From: Pleurostoma richardsiae | Lineage: Eukaryota; Ascomycota; Sordariomycetes; Calosphaeriales; Pleurostomataceae | NCBI GenBank assembly: GCA_030052745.1 | Contig: JANBVO010000037.1 | Span: forward strand, 186,001-250,000 | Reading direction: 5' to 3' | Length of the DNA stretch: 64,000 nucleotides | Shown here: in pieces, positions 31,769 to 43,700 of the stretch | Layout: each line of letters starts with the position of its first letter | How positions within the stretch are numbered: the stretch's first letter is position 1 | Translations under genes and position numbers: made by a program | The notes under the pieces: generated by a model | The model's input: the letters and a program-made list of their open reading frames with translations, nothing else | What the model was told of the DNA's origin: nothing | The model's database searches: none

Positions 31769-33851
31769 CTGAAGATGCCCTGGCTACTTGAACGGGTCTG
31801 TGGAGAGATCGAACCACGTTGTCAGCCAGGTTGTCGTGTTGAAGATGGAAAGATTTCATGATGATCAAGAGGGTCCTGGGGCCCTCCATTTGTACAACTC
31901 CCGGGGCGAATCTCACTGCCGAAACAGAAGGCTGTTCCCACACTTCTGGGCATCTGCTTGGGTTACAGGAGGGACCCTTGACGCCATGGCAGAGCATATC
32001 AGCAACAGGGGGGCGCGCCGGCGATCAGGCCTGTTTTAGGCCGCCGTCCGTATCCTTAGTCAAGGATACCTCTGGGCTAGATGGAGTCGATGGGCACTCG
32101 GTGGATGCTGGGGTGGTATGGCTGCACCTTTTGCGACTTAGTTTGTCTGCGCATACCGTTCTTCACCAGACTAGCGGCGCCCGTCTCTAACGCCTCCCGT
32201 CTCTCCCGCTTTGAGCTCTACCGGTATAATTGCCATCGTTTCATTAAGAAGCGAGGATTGTCGGATATTGCTTATAGGAAAGACGGAAAGAAAGGAGTGG
32301 CTGAAGTGTCTAGATGCGACGACGGGCGAGCAGACGTCGTCGATATTAAGCTGTCAGATATCATCAACTCGGCACGTCACCCCCGAGATCAAAGAGTTTA
32401 AAAAAAAGAGATCGGCGAAGAAGATCAAGAGATCAAGAGATCAGCGGGCCAGCTGAGGAGGGGCCCAGAGATCGTCAGCAACTTCGTCTCTTTTGGGGGT
32501 GTGAAGACGCAGAGCCTGCCGGCCGGGCAGCAACGACATTGCACACCAACCTAGAAGGACAAGAGTGACATGGGGGTACCACGTAATGGCCCAATTGGAC
32601 CCGCAAGTTCACACTAAAAGAAACCGTCAAACCAACTGCCCCCTTCAGGGGCTAAAGACCTGGCTAACCCGACCGCTTGGACCTCTGAGGACTACTCTCT
32701 ACACTAGAGTTGATAAGAACGGCTCGCTTCTCTCGGGATCTCCAGGCGAGCTGTCTGTCAGCGTCGTAGCTTTGCTCTCAAAACGTTATCATCTGTCCGC
32801 CCAGTGGAGCTGAACAGTGCACTAGCTAGTCATCGCCTGCGGAGAGCTCCGTTGGCGACATCCACCCGAAGTCCCTGAGGCCCCGATACGGAGGACCCTC
32901 CGTCGCCCGCCTGGCGAGGTGAGTGGTCAGGCGGCCTCAGTAGGTGATCGCCGTGGTGGCATCACCGCTGAGACATCAAGGCCAAGTTTCCACATCCGTC
33001 ACAATTTCCGTATCGATGGGGGTCCACTGAGCCATTTTACACTACAGCTGCGAAAGCGCACCTCCTCCGACTGACGACTCCGTTTCTTCACAGCTGTGCC
33101 TGCGTTAGCGCGCGAGCGCATGACTTGGTCGAAGTTGCTGTACTCTGCCCGGCCACCGAAGGATCGCAGGGCGATGTTACCAGAGTGCTGCCCCTTGTTC
33201 AGTCAGTCAGTAGCGTAATCGGGCTAGCGTAGGACCCCTGGCCAGGGTACAGTAGGCGCATGCAATTAGTGTCTTGGGCATGACAAGGAGCATTTGTCAA
33301 CGCTGACTGTCGGGCGATGAAGAGCTCCCTGGAAGTGTTTGGCAAAAGGGAGTCAGCCGCGTCGTTGGTTGGGAGTTGACAACCAGCCAAGACGTCTGGG
33401 CTCAATATGTTACCAGCGAATGCAGCAGTGCGGCACGGAGCAAGCCACACCTTACCACAGACTCGGGAACGGATGAAAGACGAGGAAATCACGGAGGAGA
33501 GGGAGGATTGGGGCAATGGGAGTTCCTGAGCCAGGGATCTGCGGGCGTTTGCCCGGTTTGGTCTAAGCCGGGTCTCTCATATCCCCGGCTCCCAGGATCT
33601 TGGCCCACCACTCACTCCAGTCCGGATGAGCACGCACAAGCAAGGTTGCCATGTGCAGAACAGCATCCCGAACAGGGGCAATTCAACAAACCGGGAAGGT
33701 AGGGTGATGTATATATACCTCACCCTGCGTTCCCGCGGTGCTGATCAGTTGCACGGCGCATGCAGAGCACCACCCCAGGTCGCCCGCCAGTCACTCGTTA
33801 TTTTTTGTTTTGCCTTTGCCCCCCTTACCCTCCTTTGCTGTCCCCGCTCCC
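31769..33851. other. Divergent intergenic region, receptor / FAD oxidase
   Basis: About 2.1 kb without a convincing ORF. The only clear elements are the TATA box and flanking inverted repeat at 33701-33726. A short A/G-rich patch lies at 32397-32460. Confidence 0.5.
33701..33726. promoter_or_regulatory. TATA box inside a 7-bp inverted repeat, FAD oxidase promoter
   Basis: TATATATA (33710-33717) is about 135 bp before the ATG at 33852. It sits in the 12-bp spacer between AGGGTGA (33701-33707) and its exact reverse complement TCACCCT (33720-33726). A dimer bound to the arms would cover the TATA element, so a repressor-type operator is conceivable. Also possible is coincidence. Confidence 0.55.
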
Positions 33852-35557
33852 ATGCATCCATTCACCCTGAAGGCCGCGGCCCTCTCCGCGTGGGCTGTGA
33901 CCGCCGCCCAAGGTGCTTGTTCCAGCGACGTGAACTACTCGCAGCTCGCGAAGAAGCTCTCGGGTCCCGCCAAGATCTACCTGCCGGGCACGGACGCGTT
34001 CGACGATGCAGTGGCACGCTGGTCCGCTCTGGATGAACCCGTAGCCAATGCCGTCGTCGTCCCCGGCACGGAGCATGATGTCGTCGAGACGGTCAGTCCC
34101 ACCATGCCCGGCGTCCCCCGAGTCTGCATCGCCGGCTTATGCTTATCTTCTTGACGGTTTAACAGATCAACTTCGCGAATGAACACTCGCTGCCCTTCCT
34201 TGCGACCAACGGTGTGCACGGATCGATCACCACTCTGGGGAAGATGACCCATGGTATCGAGATCCATCTGAGCCAGTTGAATACGGTTCAGATTGCTGCC
34301 GATGGGCAAACCGCCAAGATTGGCGGTGGCATCCTGTCCAAGAACCTCACAGACACGCTTTGGGCTGCCGGAAAGCAGGCTGGTTAGTACACAACCCTTA
34401 GATGTTTACTATGAGAAAAACAAAGTCGTGGTTGGCTAATATTATGGGACAGTGACCGGAACATGTGAATGTGTCGGCTACATGGGTCCCGCCCTCGGCG
34501 GTGGTCATGGCTGGCTTCAAGGCCATCATGGGCTCGTTTCAGACCAGTTCGTCTCCCTGAACGTCGTCCTGGCCAACGGAAGCTTGATCACCGTCGACGA
34601 GAAGTCGGACCTCTTCTGGGCTATGAAGGGTGCCGGCCACAACTTTGGCATCGTCACTTCCGTCACGTCCAAGATCTATGACCTGCAGTACCCTAACTAC
34701 GCCATGGAGACCCTCATCTTCAGCGGCGACCAGGTCGAGTCCGTCTACGAAGTTGCCAATGAGCAGTGGCTTACAAACGGCACCCAGCCCGAGGGTCTCA
34801 TCAACTGGTCCTACTGGTACTATGATCCTACCACGGACGCGGAGAAGGTGAGCGCAGAGTCTAGATAGCCACGCGGAGACATCATCACTCTTTTGTCCCG
34901 TACTGACCGTCTTCATAGCCTGTCATTGCGTTTTACATCATCCAGGAGGGTGTTGACACCGTCGACGCGGCTTATATCAAGCCCTTCTCCGACATTGGAC
35001 CCATCTCCACCTCGTCGCTGTCGGGAACCTATCTCGACCTGGCCGCGTGGACCGGCATCGACGTCTCTTCCACGCCCTGCCAGAAGACCGGAAACGCCAA
35101 CCCGCGCTTCCCCATCTACCTGAAGCAGTACAACCCCAGTGCTCAGAAGGAGGTGTACGAGCTCTTCAGGCAGGCGACCACCAACGCCTCGACCCCCTTC
35201 GCCAACGCGCTCTTCATGTTCGAGGGCTACTCCCAGCAGGGCGTGAAGGCGCCCGGCGACGCCGCCACCGCCTTCGCCTACCGCTCAGACAACCTACTCG
35301 TCGCCCCGCTCCTCACCTACACGCCCAACGGCACCGAGCTCGACAAGCGCGCGTCCCAGCTCGGCAACCAGATCCGCCAGGTCCTGCTCCAGGGCAGCGG
35401 AGAGTCCCACCTCAACACCTACATCAACTACGCCTACGGCGATGAGACGACGAAGGACTGGTACGGGAGCGACTCATGGCGCCAGCAGCGCCTGAAGGCG
35501 CTGAAGAGCAAGTACGACCCCAAGGGCAGGTTCAGCTTCTACGCCCCGATCGCGTAG
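33852..35557 (+). CDS. Secreted FAD-linked oxidase, berberine-bridge-enzyme type
   Basis: Four exons (33852-34091, 34166-34382, 34453-34847, 34919-35557) give 496 aa. A cleavable signal peptide covers roughly residues 1-20 (hydrophobic, ending near Thr-Ala-Ala-Gln-Gly). A PCMH-type FAD domain follows. His98 in TNGVHGSI and Cys157 in TGTCECVGYMG are at the positions and spacing (59) of the residues that bind FAD twice covalently in the BBE/GOOX family, next to PALGGGHGWLQG. The BBE C-terminal domain closes the protein with NTYINYAYGDE and a WRQQRLKALKSKYDP helix. The family oxidises sugars or small secondary metabolites using O2 and releases H2O2, in the secretory path or outside the cell. Several N-glycosylation sequons (NGS, NLT, NGT, NWS, NAS) support secretion. 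The substrate is unknown. Confidence 0.93.
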
Positions 35558-38500
35558 ATGGGAAAGGGGTAAGCTCCACCTGTATGTATGAAACGCCGCT
35601 GTTTCTCTGGCATAATTACCCACGCCCTCGTTCCTTGTCGGACCACGTGCAAGGGATGAACCCAAGAAGGGGGGTATGTCGTTAGCTGTATGTAGTACCT
35701 ACACAACCAATACATGTGAATACAATCTATCCTCAAACAAAAGTCAACAAGCGAGAACCATCAACTAGCTGCGTCTGAAGTAGACTATTCCAATAGCCCT
35801 CGCGGGAGACAGGCCGGAGACACTAGAGATGAAGGAGCGTTTATGTTTCAGTAACGGCCAAAGGGCCTAGACTACGACACCTAAACTTCGCCTACATCAT
35901 GCACCGTTCACTAGTGATGGCAGGGCACGGCCCATACTTTCCAAGCTTTCATGATCCAAATTGCTTCAGAAGACAAGGTACCCTGGGCCCCTTATCTCAC
36001 ACAAACGATGCGGCCTTCTCCGTCGCCGGGGGGCACCCCTGAGCTGAATCAGCCACATGTAAGCCACCAGACCCGAAGAAATCGTTGCTAGTTCTCATCA
36101 TGACTAGCTAGATTAAGGTAAGGTTGTCACAATGGAGTTGGTGCGAGGAGATGGCATAGAGATTTTGCAGGGAACGGCGTGGCGATACTATCACTCCTAA
36201 ACGAATCAATAATGATCTAGCGATGCGAGGGCAGGGATTTCGCTGTATTGCTATCTGCTTCTTGGAAGTTCAAGGACTGTACGGATTACCCTCATCTCAA
36301 ATCCGATTCCTGGATTTGATCCGGCGGATAGGGCTATGAACATTCCAATGTCACTCTCGACTGACTCAAACTCGGCATGCTTGACGTTTCCTTCTCGACA
36401 GATTGTATACATAATACCTAGAAGCTTTAGACTAACGTCCATATGTCCGTCAGCAGACTGTCATCTGCCGTCTAGTTCGTAGTTATACTTGCCAGCGCGC
36501 TCTCCGTAAAGAGAAAGACCGGAGAAACCAAAGCCAGCTGCTCACCAGTCGTCTCTGAACTCACACCTCAGTTGCCCTCTCGATTAAACTTCGCAGCTGT
36601 GATTGGGTTTCCATGGAAAGTGTTCTGAGTCGTTACGGGGTGATTCGACCATAACATCACGTCACTACTTCTCACTACTTCTATATGTGACGAAGAAGAT
36701 ATTCACACTAGATCTCTTTTCATTTTCTCTCTGAAAGGCGTTTCCAGGTTCCCTAGACTTGCAAACGCCACACCTCACACGCCGTTTCCGCGACCAATCT
36801 CAGGAGGATGGGGAGGCGCTGTGGCGCTAACTTCCGGCTCCTGGCGCGCCAGGAGACTTTCAGTTTGAAGGAGCTGCTGCAGCACTACGTCGCCGGTGTG
36901 CTCGATGACCTCGCCTTCGTCCAGGCCTTCGACATGCAGGCCAGGGGGGGAAGGTCCTCGCAACGTCTGTCGAGCACATCCTGCTCACGGCCGTGACGGG
37001 TGACTGGCCCGCCGAGCTCAGGGGGTATTGGTTTAGGGCGTCTGTAGCATAGTTACTGGCTTGCGGACACTTTTCCTAGCACGGGCCTGGTGCGCGGAGC
37101 GAGCCGCGGAGCGAGTCCAGGGAAGGATGGCGGCCGTCGAGGGCGGGCGAAAAAGGGGTAGTAGAGCAGAGCAGGAATAGCCTAACGAATTGATTCTAGC
37201 TAGCGACCCGTTCCCCGGCAATAGATTGAAGCAGCCAGACCTGTAGGCAGAAGCTTAGGGTTCATGCGAGCCTCTGCGAAGCTGGACTGTGTGCTGCTAC
37301 CTGGACGCTGACACTCGCCATAGAGTGACCGGCAGTCACACCAAAGGGGCCATGCCACCCTTGCTGTTCTGACACCTACTACACGCGTCCGACGTATCTG
37401 GTCAAGTGCGCAGAGATTGATAGCAATCCTGAGCAATTCAGGACTGCATAGCCGGCGTACTCGTTTGCCACTGTCGAGAGCTCCCTGGTTTTTCTTCGGC
37501 AGTGCGTCAGGGAGAAATACAATCTCTCCCCCATAATTACCATGCCCGTGGCTAGGCAAATAAACAGCCCCCAAAGACATCGTCCTAAATGGACGGTATA
37601 TCAAACCACGCCTAATCGTCCCTTCTCAGTCAGGTAAAAGCATGCCAAGTTCGACCTGTAACGTATTTATTCCCGGATATGTTCCTGACAGTCCGATATA
37701 AAGACATCCGTCACCGTCTAATGTCACGCCTGCCATAACAAGGTCGACATCTACGACACCGACTACGGTGAGCTCAACTTCTCTGGGTAGGCTGAGTCCG
37801 TGACGGGGGCTCGGCCCGGTACCTGACCCACTTCGGCCTCGGAGGCCGCCGGTGCATCGGACTCTGGCCAAAGCGGATGTCGATAAGCCCGCCAGCACGC
37901 TGCCGCGCCTGTTCATGTTTGGACTCGCGAAATTCCGGGGAGAGAACGCGCGAGGGCAGGGATATCTCAAGAGCAGGCTGCCCCAAACGATGAGTGCGGG
38001 CCTAACAACCTCGAGAACCCGCTCTTGGTCACGACTAGGGTGACGATGGCAGGGACTTCCGCAGATCGATGGGGCCTGGTGTGATCTTATTCTGACAGCA
38101 ACCAGTTCCTTAATTTGTAGTCGACGCATATGTAATGGGGGTTTACTATAGCGCGCTGCCGGCTTCTATCTATCTTAGGAAGACCATGGTCGTTCCCGCT
38201 TCCCCTTCCTCACACTGCCGAAGGTACCTCCCTTCCCGGCCCATGCTTGCTGACAGTCATAGCCGATCCCAACCTCTCACTATCTCCAAAACAACACAGG
38301 CACGGGCTAAGCAAAGACATTCAAATGCATAGAGTGTAGTCGTCCCTTGAATTTCATCTATAGCTTTATCTAAACCCAAGCACAAACCCACATGGCTCCC
38401 TCCAAGCAAGCTGCCAGTAAACATAAACCTTGCCAATGTCAAGCCCTTCCACCCCCGCTCCAAAGCCGGCGTGCTAGACAGGAGAAATCCAAAAACTACC

Positions 38501-39645
38501 GAACCAGTCGGCGAGATAAAAGAAGGATACCACGTACAGCCGCCGTCACCAAACCCTCCCCAAGAAGGGTCGGAGCGCCTAGGCCACTCATGACCAGATA
38601 GTGATATCCTGTCATTGACGCCGCAAGAATAGGTCACATCCCTTCTCAGGAGACTTCAAAAGAAGTGACTGAAACGAATCGCACTTCGACAGCGGAGATA
38701 AAAGAGCAGTACGGTTCTCAGCCGTCCATGACGGGCAAGCGCCGAGTCCATCAACAGGATCAGCAAGAAGAATGGAAACCAGCGATTCAACCCATAACCC
38801 GTAGGAAGCATCGACGTCAAGGCTAGCCACACCACGATGCCCCATAGAAGCAACAAGGGCAGCCGCTCACAAGCATCAGACAAGCAGACACAGAAGAGGC
38901 ACGCACGTAACAAGACACACCACGAGGAACCATCTGGCGCGAAAACCAAATTATGCATTATAAACGGAGACACCTCCCGATTCCCCTGCCATATACTGAC
39001 TGATTCCTCGGATAAGAACGTTATGTACCCGACCGCGACTGACAGCCACGCTAGCTGGACAAGAACAGCCGGGGCCGGATTTTTGCCATACTGTGTGTGG
39101 TTCGGAGACCAAACAGCGGAAGCAAAGAGAGACATTCATGATAGAACGACCAGAAGAGCAAAAACCTTTAGAACCCCGTGACTCCTTTGCTGTGTAGAAA
39201 CAGACCCTTTCAAAAGCCATGGCCCAAGTTCCAGTTCCGAGCCTTTTTGTCCGACAGCCTTATCGTATACCTCGGCCTCGTCGCGTCATGCTGCAGAAAA
39301 ACCAATTTGACCTGTCCTTAAACTCCAAAATAGCCGAGGGATATGCATGACGCGATGGGGAGAGGAGGAAGGTGATGAGAATGGAAAGTAATACCCCACG
39401 GGTGGCTAAGACCACAGGGGGGGGGGAATGTACACTGATGTCGGGTCCGGGAGGAGGATGGAGCCCGTAGCGACGATCTGGCCCGAGGCTGAGTGAGCGG
39501 TGGGTATCTGTCGTGACATGACCGAAGTAGACGCAGCAATAATGTGACGCTCGCAAGATCCAAAACCAGCCAGCGAAGGCAATGTCAACCACCAGCCTGG
39601 GCCTGGCCGGTGACAGACGGACTATTCCTTGGCAGTGGAGACCTA
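35558..39645. other. About 4 kb without a recognisable gene
   Basis: The DNA is a mixture of AT-rich (35700-36760) and ordinary blocks. One ATG-initiated minus-strand ORF at 38656-39135 (159 codons) is strongly hydrophobic, with three or four potential membrane segments, but no family is recognised and it lies in the 3' flank of the CBM21 gene. A G10 run lies at 39417-39426. No RNA gene is seen. Confidence 0.45.
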
Positions 39646-42147
39646 CTAACCCCTAATCGCAGTCGCTGCATGAGTCTCTGTGCCGGAAAATGGGAAACGC
39701 TCGTGCCTCTCGTATGCAAAATCATGCGGCGACGTACCGGCGAAGGGCGGCTGGAAGGAACCCGCCGTCGACGCTGGCGATGCCGTCCGTGCCGAGGCCT
39801 GCCCTGACCCCGAGGGCACAGAGCGCGGCTGACCAACAGAGGGGCTGCCAGTCTGGTGTGGCGGTGACGTCGCTGGGGAGCCGCCGAAGGCCATAAAGTG
39901 GCCGGCGTGTTGGAAGTAAGGATTCGGATCCTTCGGGTGGAGAGTGTGATGCAGGGCTGAGTTCCCGTAGCGATAGGGCATGGAAACCACGGGAGAACCG
40001 ATTCCGCTAGAAGTTGAGCTGTTGGTGCTGCCCGTCGCGAACACGTCGTCGGTGCCGTCGAATCGTCCGCCCCTGAGGGTCCCATCCTTGATCTGAGGGC
40101 TTGACTGCTTTGAACCAAACTGCGAGACAAGCAAAGTGTTAGTACTCTCCATCATGATGGGTCATATCGAGGCATCCGATGGCGAGGCCTAGGATTGAGC
40201 TGTGTTTATCCCGACGGTACGTACAAAGCAGTATTTGTTGACTAGTTCCTCATAGGACGAAGACGAGATGGTCGCAGAGCTAGGTGAGCCTGTGCCAGGG
40301 ATGGTCGGCAACGTGTTGTTCGAGATGATGGACAGCTCATTCGTGACTGTCGGTTCCTTAGACGGCAACTTCTCGGCCCGGGCGGCTGGGGCAGATGTCG
40401 GAGGCGGCGTCGGCCTGCGATGCCCCTTCATATAGAGGCCCTCAGGCTTAGGAGACGGCATGGTGTCTTTCGTGGCCTGCAAAGCGGCGGTGAGGGAGGC
40501 GTTGAAGTCGTAGCGGTTGGCGAAGGCTTGGCCGCTAGGCGGGGACACCCTGTTCGGCAGATTGTCGCTAGGAATACTGCTGGTGGACTTAACACCTTTC
40601 AGTCGTAGCGACGTGGGTCCCGACTCGCCCAGATACTCGTGCAGCGAGCGGTCGAAGTTAAGCTTGGAGCTGTCACCGAACTCGTCGAAAGCGACAGGCA
40701 GAGACTTCGGCCGTGGGCCGCCTGACTGGTTCAATCGGCGCGTGCTTCTCGGAAGAGGGTTAGCAGGCCTGGAAGCAGCGCCAATGACGCCCTTCTTGCC
40801 GTTCTGCGGGAGCATCTTCTTCTTGAAGTCGATCTGGAAGTTGGTCCCGCCATTGTTATCCCAGAACTCTTGACCACCAACGTTGTAGCGAATGCAGAAG
40901 TACAGCGTCTTCGTCTCCAGATTCGCGAGGTCGGACAGTTTGATGGTGAAGTTAAAGCGGTCGTGCCGCTGCTCTGACTGCCTGGGCAGAATCTCTGACA
41001 TGTATTCGGCAGAGACCTCCGACGTGGTCTTCCAATAATCGAGCGTAAACCTGCAGGTGACGAACTTTTGAAACGCGAGATTGGCCACAGCAACTGACCC
41101 TATCAGGCACTTCTGATCGCTGGACAGCCAGACCCGCTCGAGACGGACGGATTGGGCTTTCCGCGCTGGCGTCTCGACAGGGAAGTTGCTGATGATAATT
41201 TCCCACTCATAAGGCGGCGACCGTGCACCCGATCGCTCATCGCCGGGGAAGGGGTACTCGTTGTCACTGTCGTAGTTATCGACCGGCGATGACCCTGCGC
41301 TGACAGCGAGCGGCCGATCCACCTGCAGGAAATGCCGCACATGCTCGAGGTGAGAATCGAAATGGACTGCTTTGGAGAACGTGGGTGTTCCCGGCATGCT
41401 TGAAGGTCGTCGTCGGGAAGGAGGACGCAATGCTGGTCGGACGAGTTCGCCAGACTTCTTCCGAACCATCTGCGGCTTACGCGGCGTCTCCTCTTCTGAC
41501 TCCTCTTCAGACCCAGTTAATGAGTTGTCTGCAGACTTCGTCACCAGAACATGCGGCTCAGTGCTCGATCTCGCGTGGGAGATCCTCCGACCTCCCCTTG
41601 CGAGTTCGCCCATGGAGCCTGTGCTGAAACTGTGATGCATACCTTCTGCAATCGCACCCGACTGGGACGGCAGAACAAGCAGGTTTCGGGCAGCATCGGC
41701 GAGGCTAGTTTTGGCCGGCGAGCCTTCGCGGTGTTGAGGTATCTGGCTGATGGCATCGTGAAGCTCCTTGAGGTTCTCAATCTGCCGGCCACGAACCTCG
41801 GGCAAGTCGTCCTCGTCACTAGATGATGATTCCGGAGGCGAGATGATGGCTCCCTTAGGCATCGACCTGATATCCGAAATTGGCGGTGGTGACTGTCGGA
41901 TGCTGCTACTGCTGCCTGCCATCCCGCTCAGATCTTCCGAAGTTGCCTCCGGCGTTGGCTGACCGGCCGACCCATTGCTCGCTCCCACAGCCGAAGGTGT
42001 CCTTCGGTGCTTTGTCAGGTATGAAGCTGATCGCGGTAGCGAAGGTCGCGGCGCGGCTGATCCCTGGAGGGATGGCCGTCGGCTCGCGTCTGGGGATGTG
42101 GGAGCTGAAGTGGCCGGCGATCGAAGGGCGGGGGGAGTGTAAGGCAT
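39646..42147 (-). CDS. Glycogen-targeting regulatory subunit of protein phosphatase 1 (CBM21 protein)
   Basis: Two exons, 42147-40225 and 40119-39646, give 798 aa; the 105-nt intron has a TACTAAC branch site. The N-terminal 250 residues are disordered, Ser/Pro-rich and likely phosphorylated. The PP1-docking RVxF-type motif is KAVHF (residues 259-263), within the conserved block HFDSHLEHVRHFLQVDRPL. The CBM21 domain spans about 312-441 and ends with the glycogen-binding WDNNGGTNFQIDF. The C-terminal third is disordered and Ser/Pro/Gly-rich. Yeast relatives Gac1, Pig1 and Pig2 bring PP1 to glycogen synthase, activating glycogen storage in the cytosol. The frame is open 11 codons further upstream but only from TTG; the ATG at 42147 begins MPYTPP. 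The upstream DNA is C/T-rich on this strand, consistent with a long 5' leader. Confidence 0.9.
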
Positions 42148-43700
42148 CCCCACGACTGGGCTGCCAAAGAGGGGAATCAAAGGCTGTGTCGAATTGTCGA
42201 GAAGACAAGACAGAATAGAATATTAATCTCGCAGGAGTGGTAGGCTCATGAATGACGTCGAATCGGGATGCAAGAGTCGACTCGGCGGTTCAGTTTGCCT
42301 GCAAAGGAATAGGGACGAGGTTAGCCAAAAACGCTTCTTGAGCAAAAAGATACGGATCCATTGGATATGTCAAGTAAGGCGTAGGAAATGGAAGGAGTCA
42401 ACGGCGTGGTGATTGTAGGAGAACGCGGGGTGAGTTGGAGAGGTGAAGGGAGCGCAGGCTGACAGCGTGGAGGTGGCAATGTTGTGGTGAAAGTCGAAAT
42501 ACGCTGCGCGGCCGATGACTCCGAGCTGCAGGACAACCCGGATTTTTTTTTTGGAGGCTCATCAACTCACCAGACGAAGATGTAGGAAGAAGGGACCGAC
42601 GGTGGCAAGAGTTTGCAAAGGCAATATTCCAGCAAACTGAGCAAGGCTCTTGCAGCGTAGGGGAGGATGAAGGGGGTATAAGGAGACTCGTCTCGATCGT
42701 CCGTGCAGACAAGAGTTCGAGTACTCGTCAACCGATGGGAAGAGGTCGGTTTCGATCGTGGAGGAAGGCGCCGGACGGAGCGACTGGTGACAAATGCACT
42801 CTACGTAGGACTCTTGTCTCGGCGGGACCGGCAAGCAGGCGAAGGGCTGCTCGGCTCGGGCTTGTTTCTTTCCCGCTTTCCTTTGTGCTGGTGAGGTAGA
42901 AGGCTGCCCTGCCTTCTTTGTTGAGCTTTCCCGGTGCGGACGAAGGAGGTGATTCGACCGCTGGCGAGTCCGGGGAAGGGAAGTCTTGTATCCTGTGCTT
43001 GGCTGCGTGTCGTGATCAGCGACGAGGAGGGAGGAGCGCCAGGCAGAGCACGAGGGAGGAAGGAAGGACGAGGAGGAGAGGGTGATGCTGTAGGTTGTGG
43101 CACGTTGTGGCCGGGCGAGGAAATACGAAGTGGAGGAGGATCCGGCGGGAAGCAGCGGAGGGCGCTTGTTTTTGAATGTGACGGCAGCGCTGCAGCGGGC
43201 AGGGAGGAGAAGAAGACTGGGAGGGAATGGCCGCTACATCCTCGTACACAACAATACGTACCTGTTTTTGCCCTTTCTCCTCTTTCTCCTCGAGTGAGGC
43301 AAACTCGATATGCAACCCAGCAGCAGCAGCTACACACGGGTGGGAGCAAAGGAAGGACAAGATGTGGAGGAGGTGTACAGCAGCACTGCAACCGTACGTA
43401 GGAGACGGAGGAGGTGGTGGAGGGAGCGCAGCAGGAGGCGCAGGTAGAGTATTAGTATGACGGATGGGGGAGGAGGAGGAGGATTAGTATGGATGATATT
43501 GCACGATTGGTGAATTGCTGGGTGACAAAAGCACATCAGACAAGAGACATGGGCCCGCCAAGGCCCGAGAAACTCGCAGCAGGGTGGGGGGGAGGAGTGC
43601 GCGGAGCGAAGAGAGAGGCGGCGGCGGCCAGGATCATGGATGGATGGTGTTGATGATGGGCCACCGATGAATTTTGATGGGGCGGGCTAAGGTATGGGCG
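42148..43700 (-). promoter_or_regulatory. Pyrimidine-rich promoter/5' leader of the CBM21 gene
   Basis: Read on the gene strand, this 1.5-kb region is rich in CT and TCC runs, for instance the (GGA)n block at 43466-43482 on the plus strand and the purine-rich tracts at 43020-43080 and 43180-43220. There is also a T10 run at 42543-42552. Such CT-rich leaders are common before TSSs of regulatory genes in filamentous fungi and may hold a 5' UTR intron. No ORF is supported. Confidence 0.45.
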
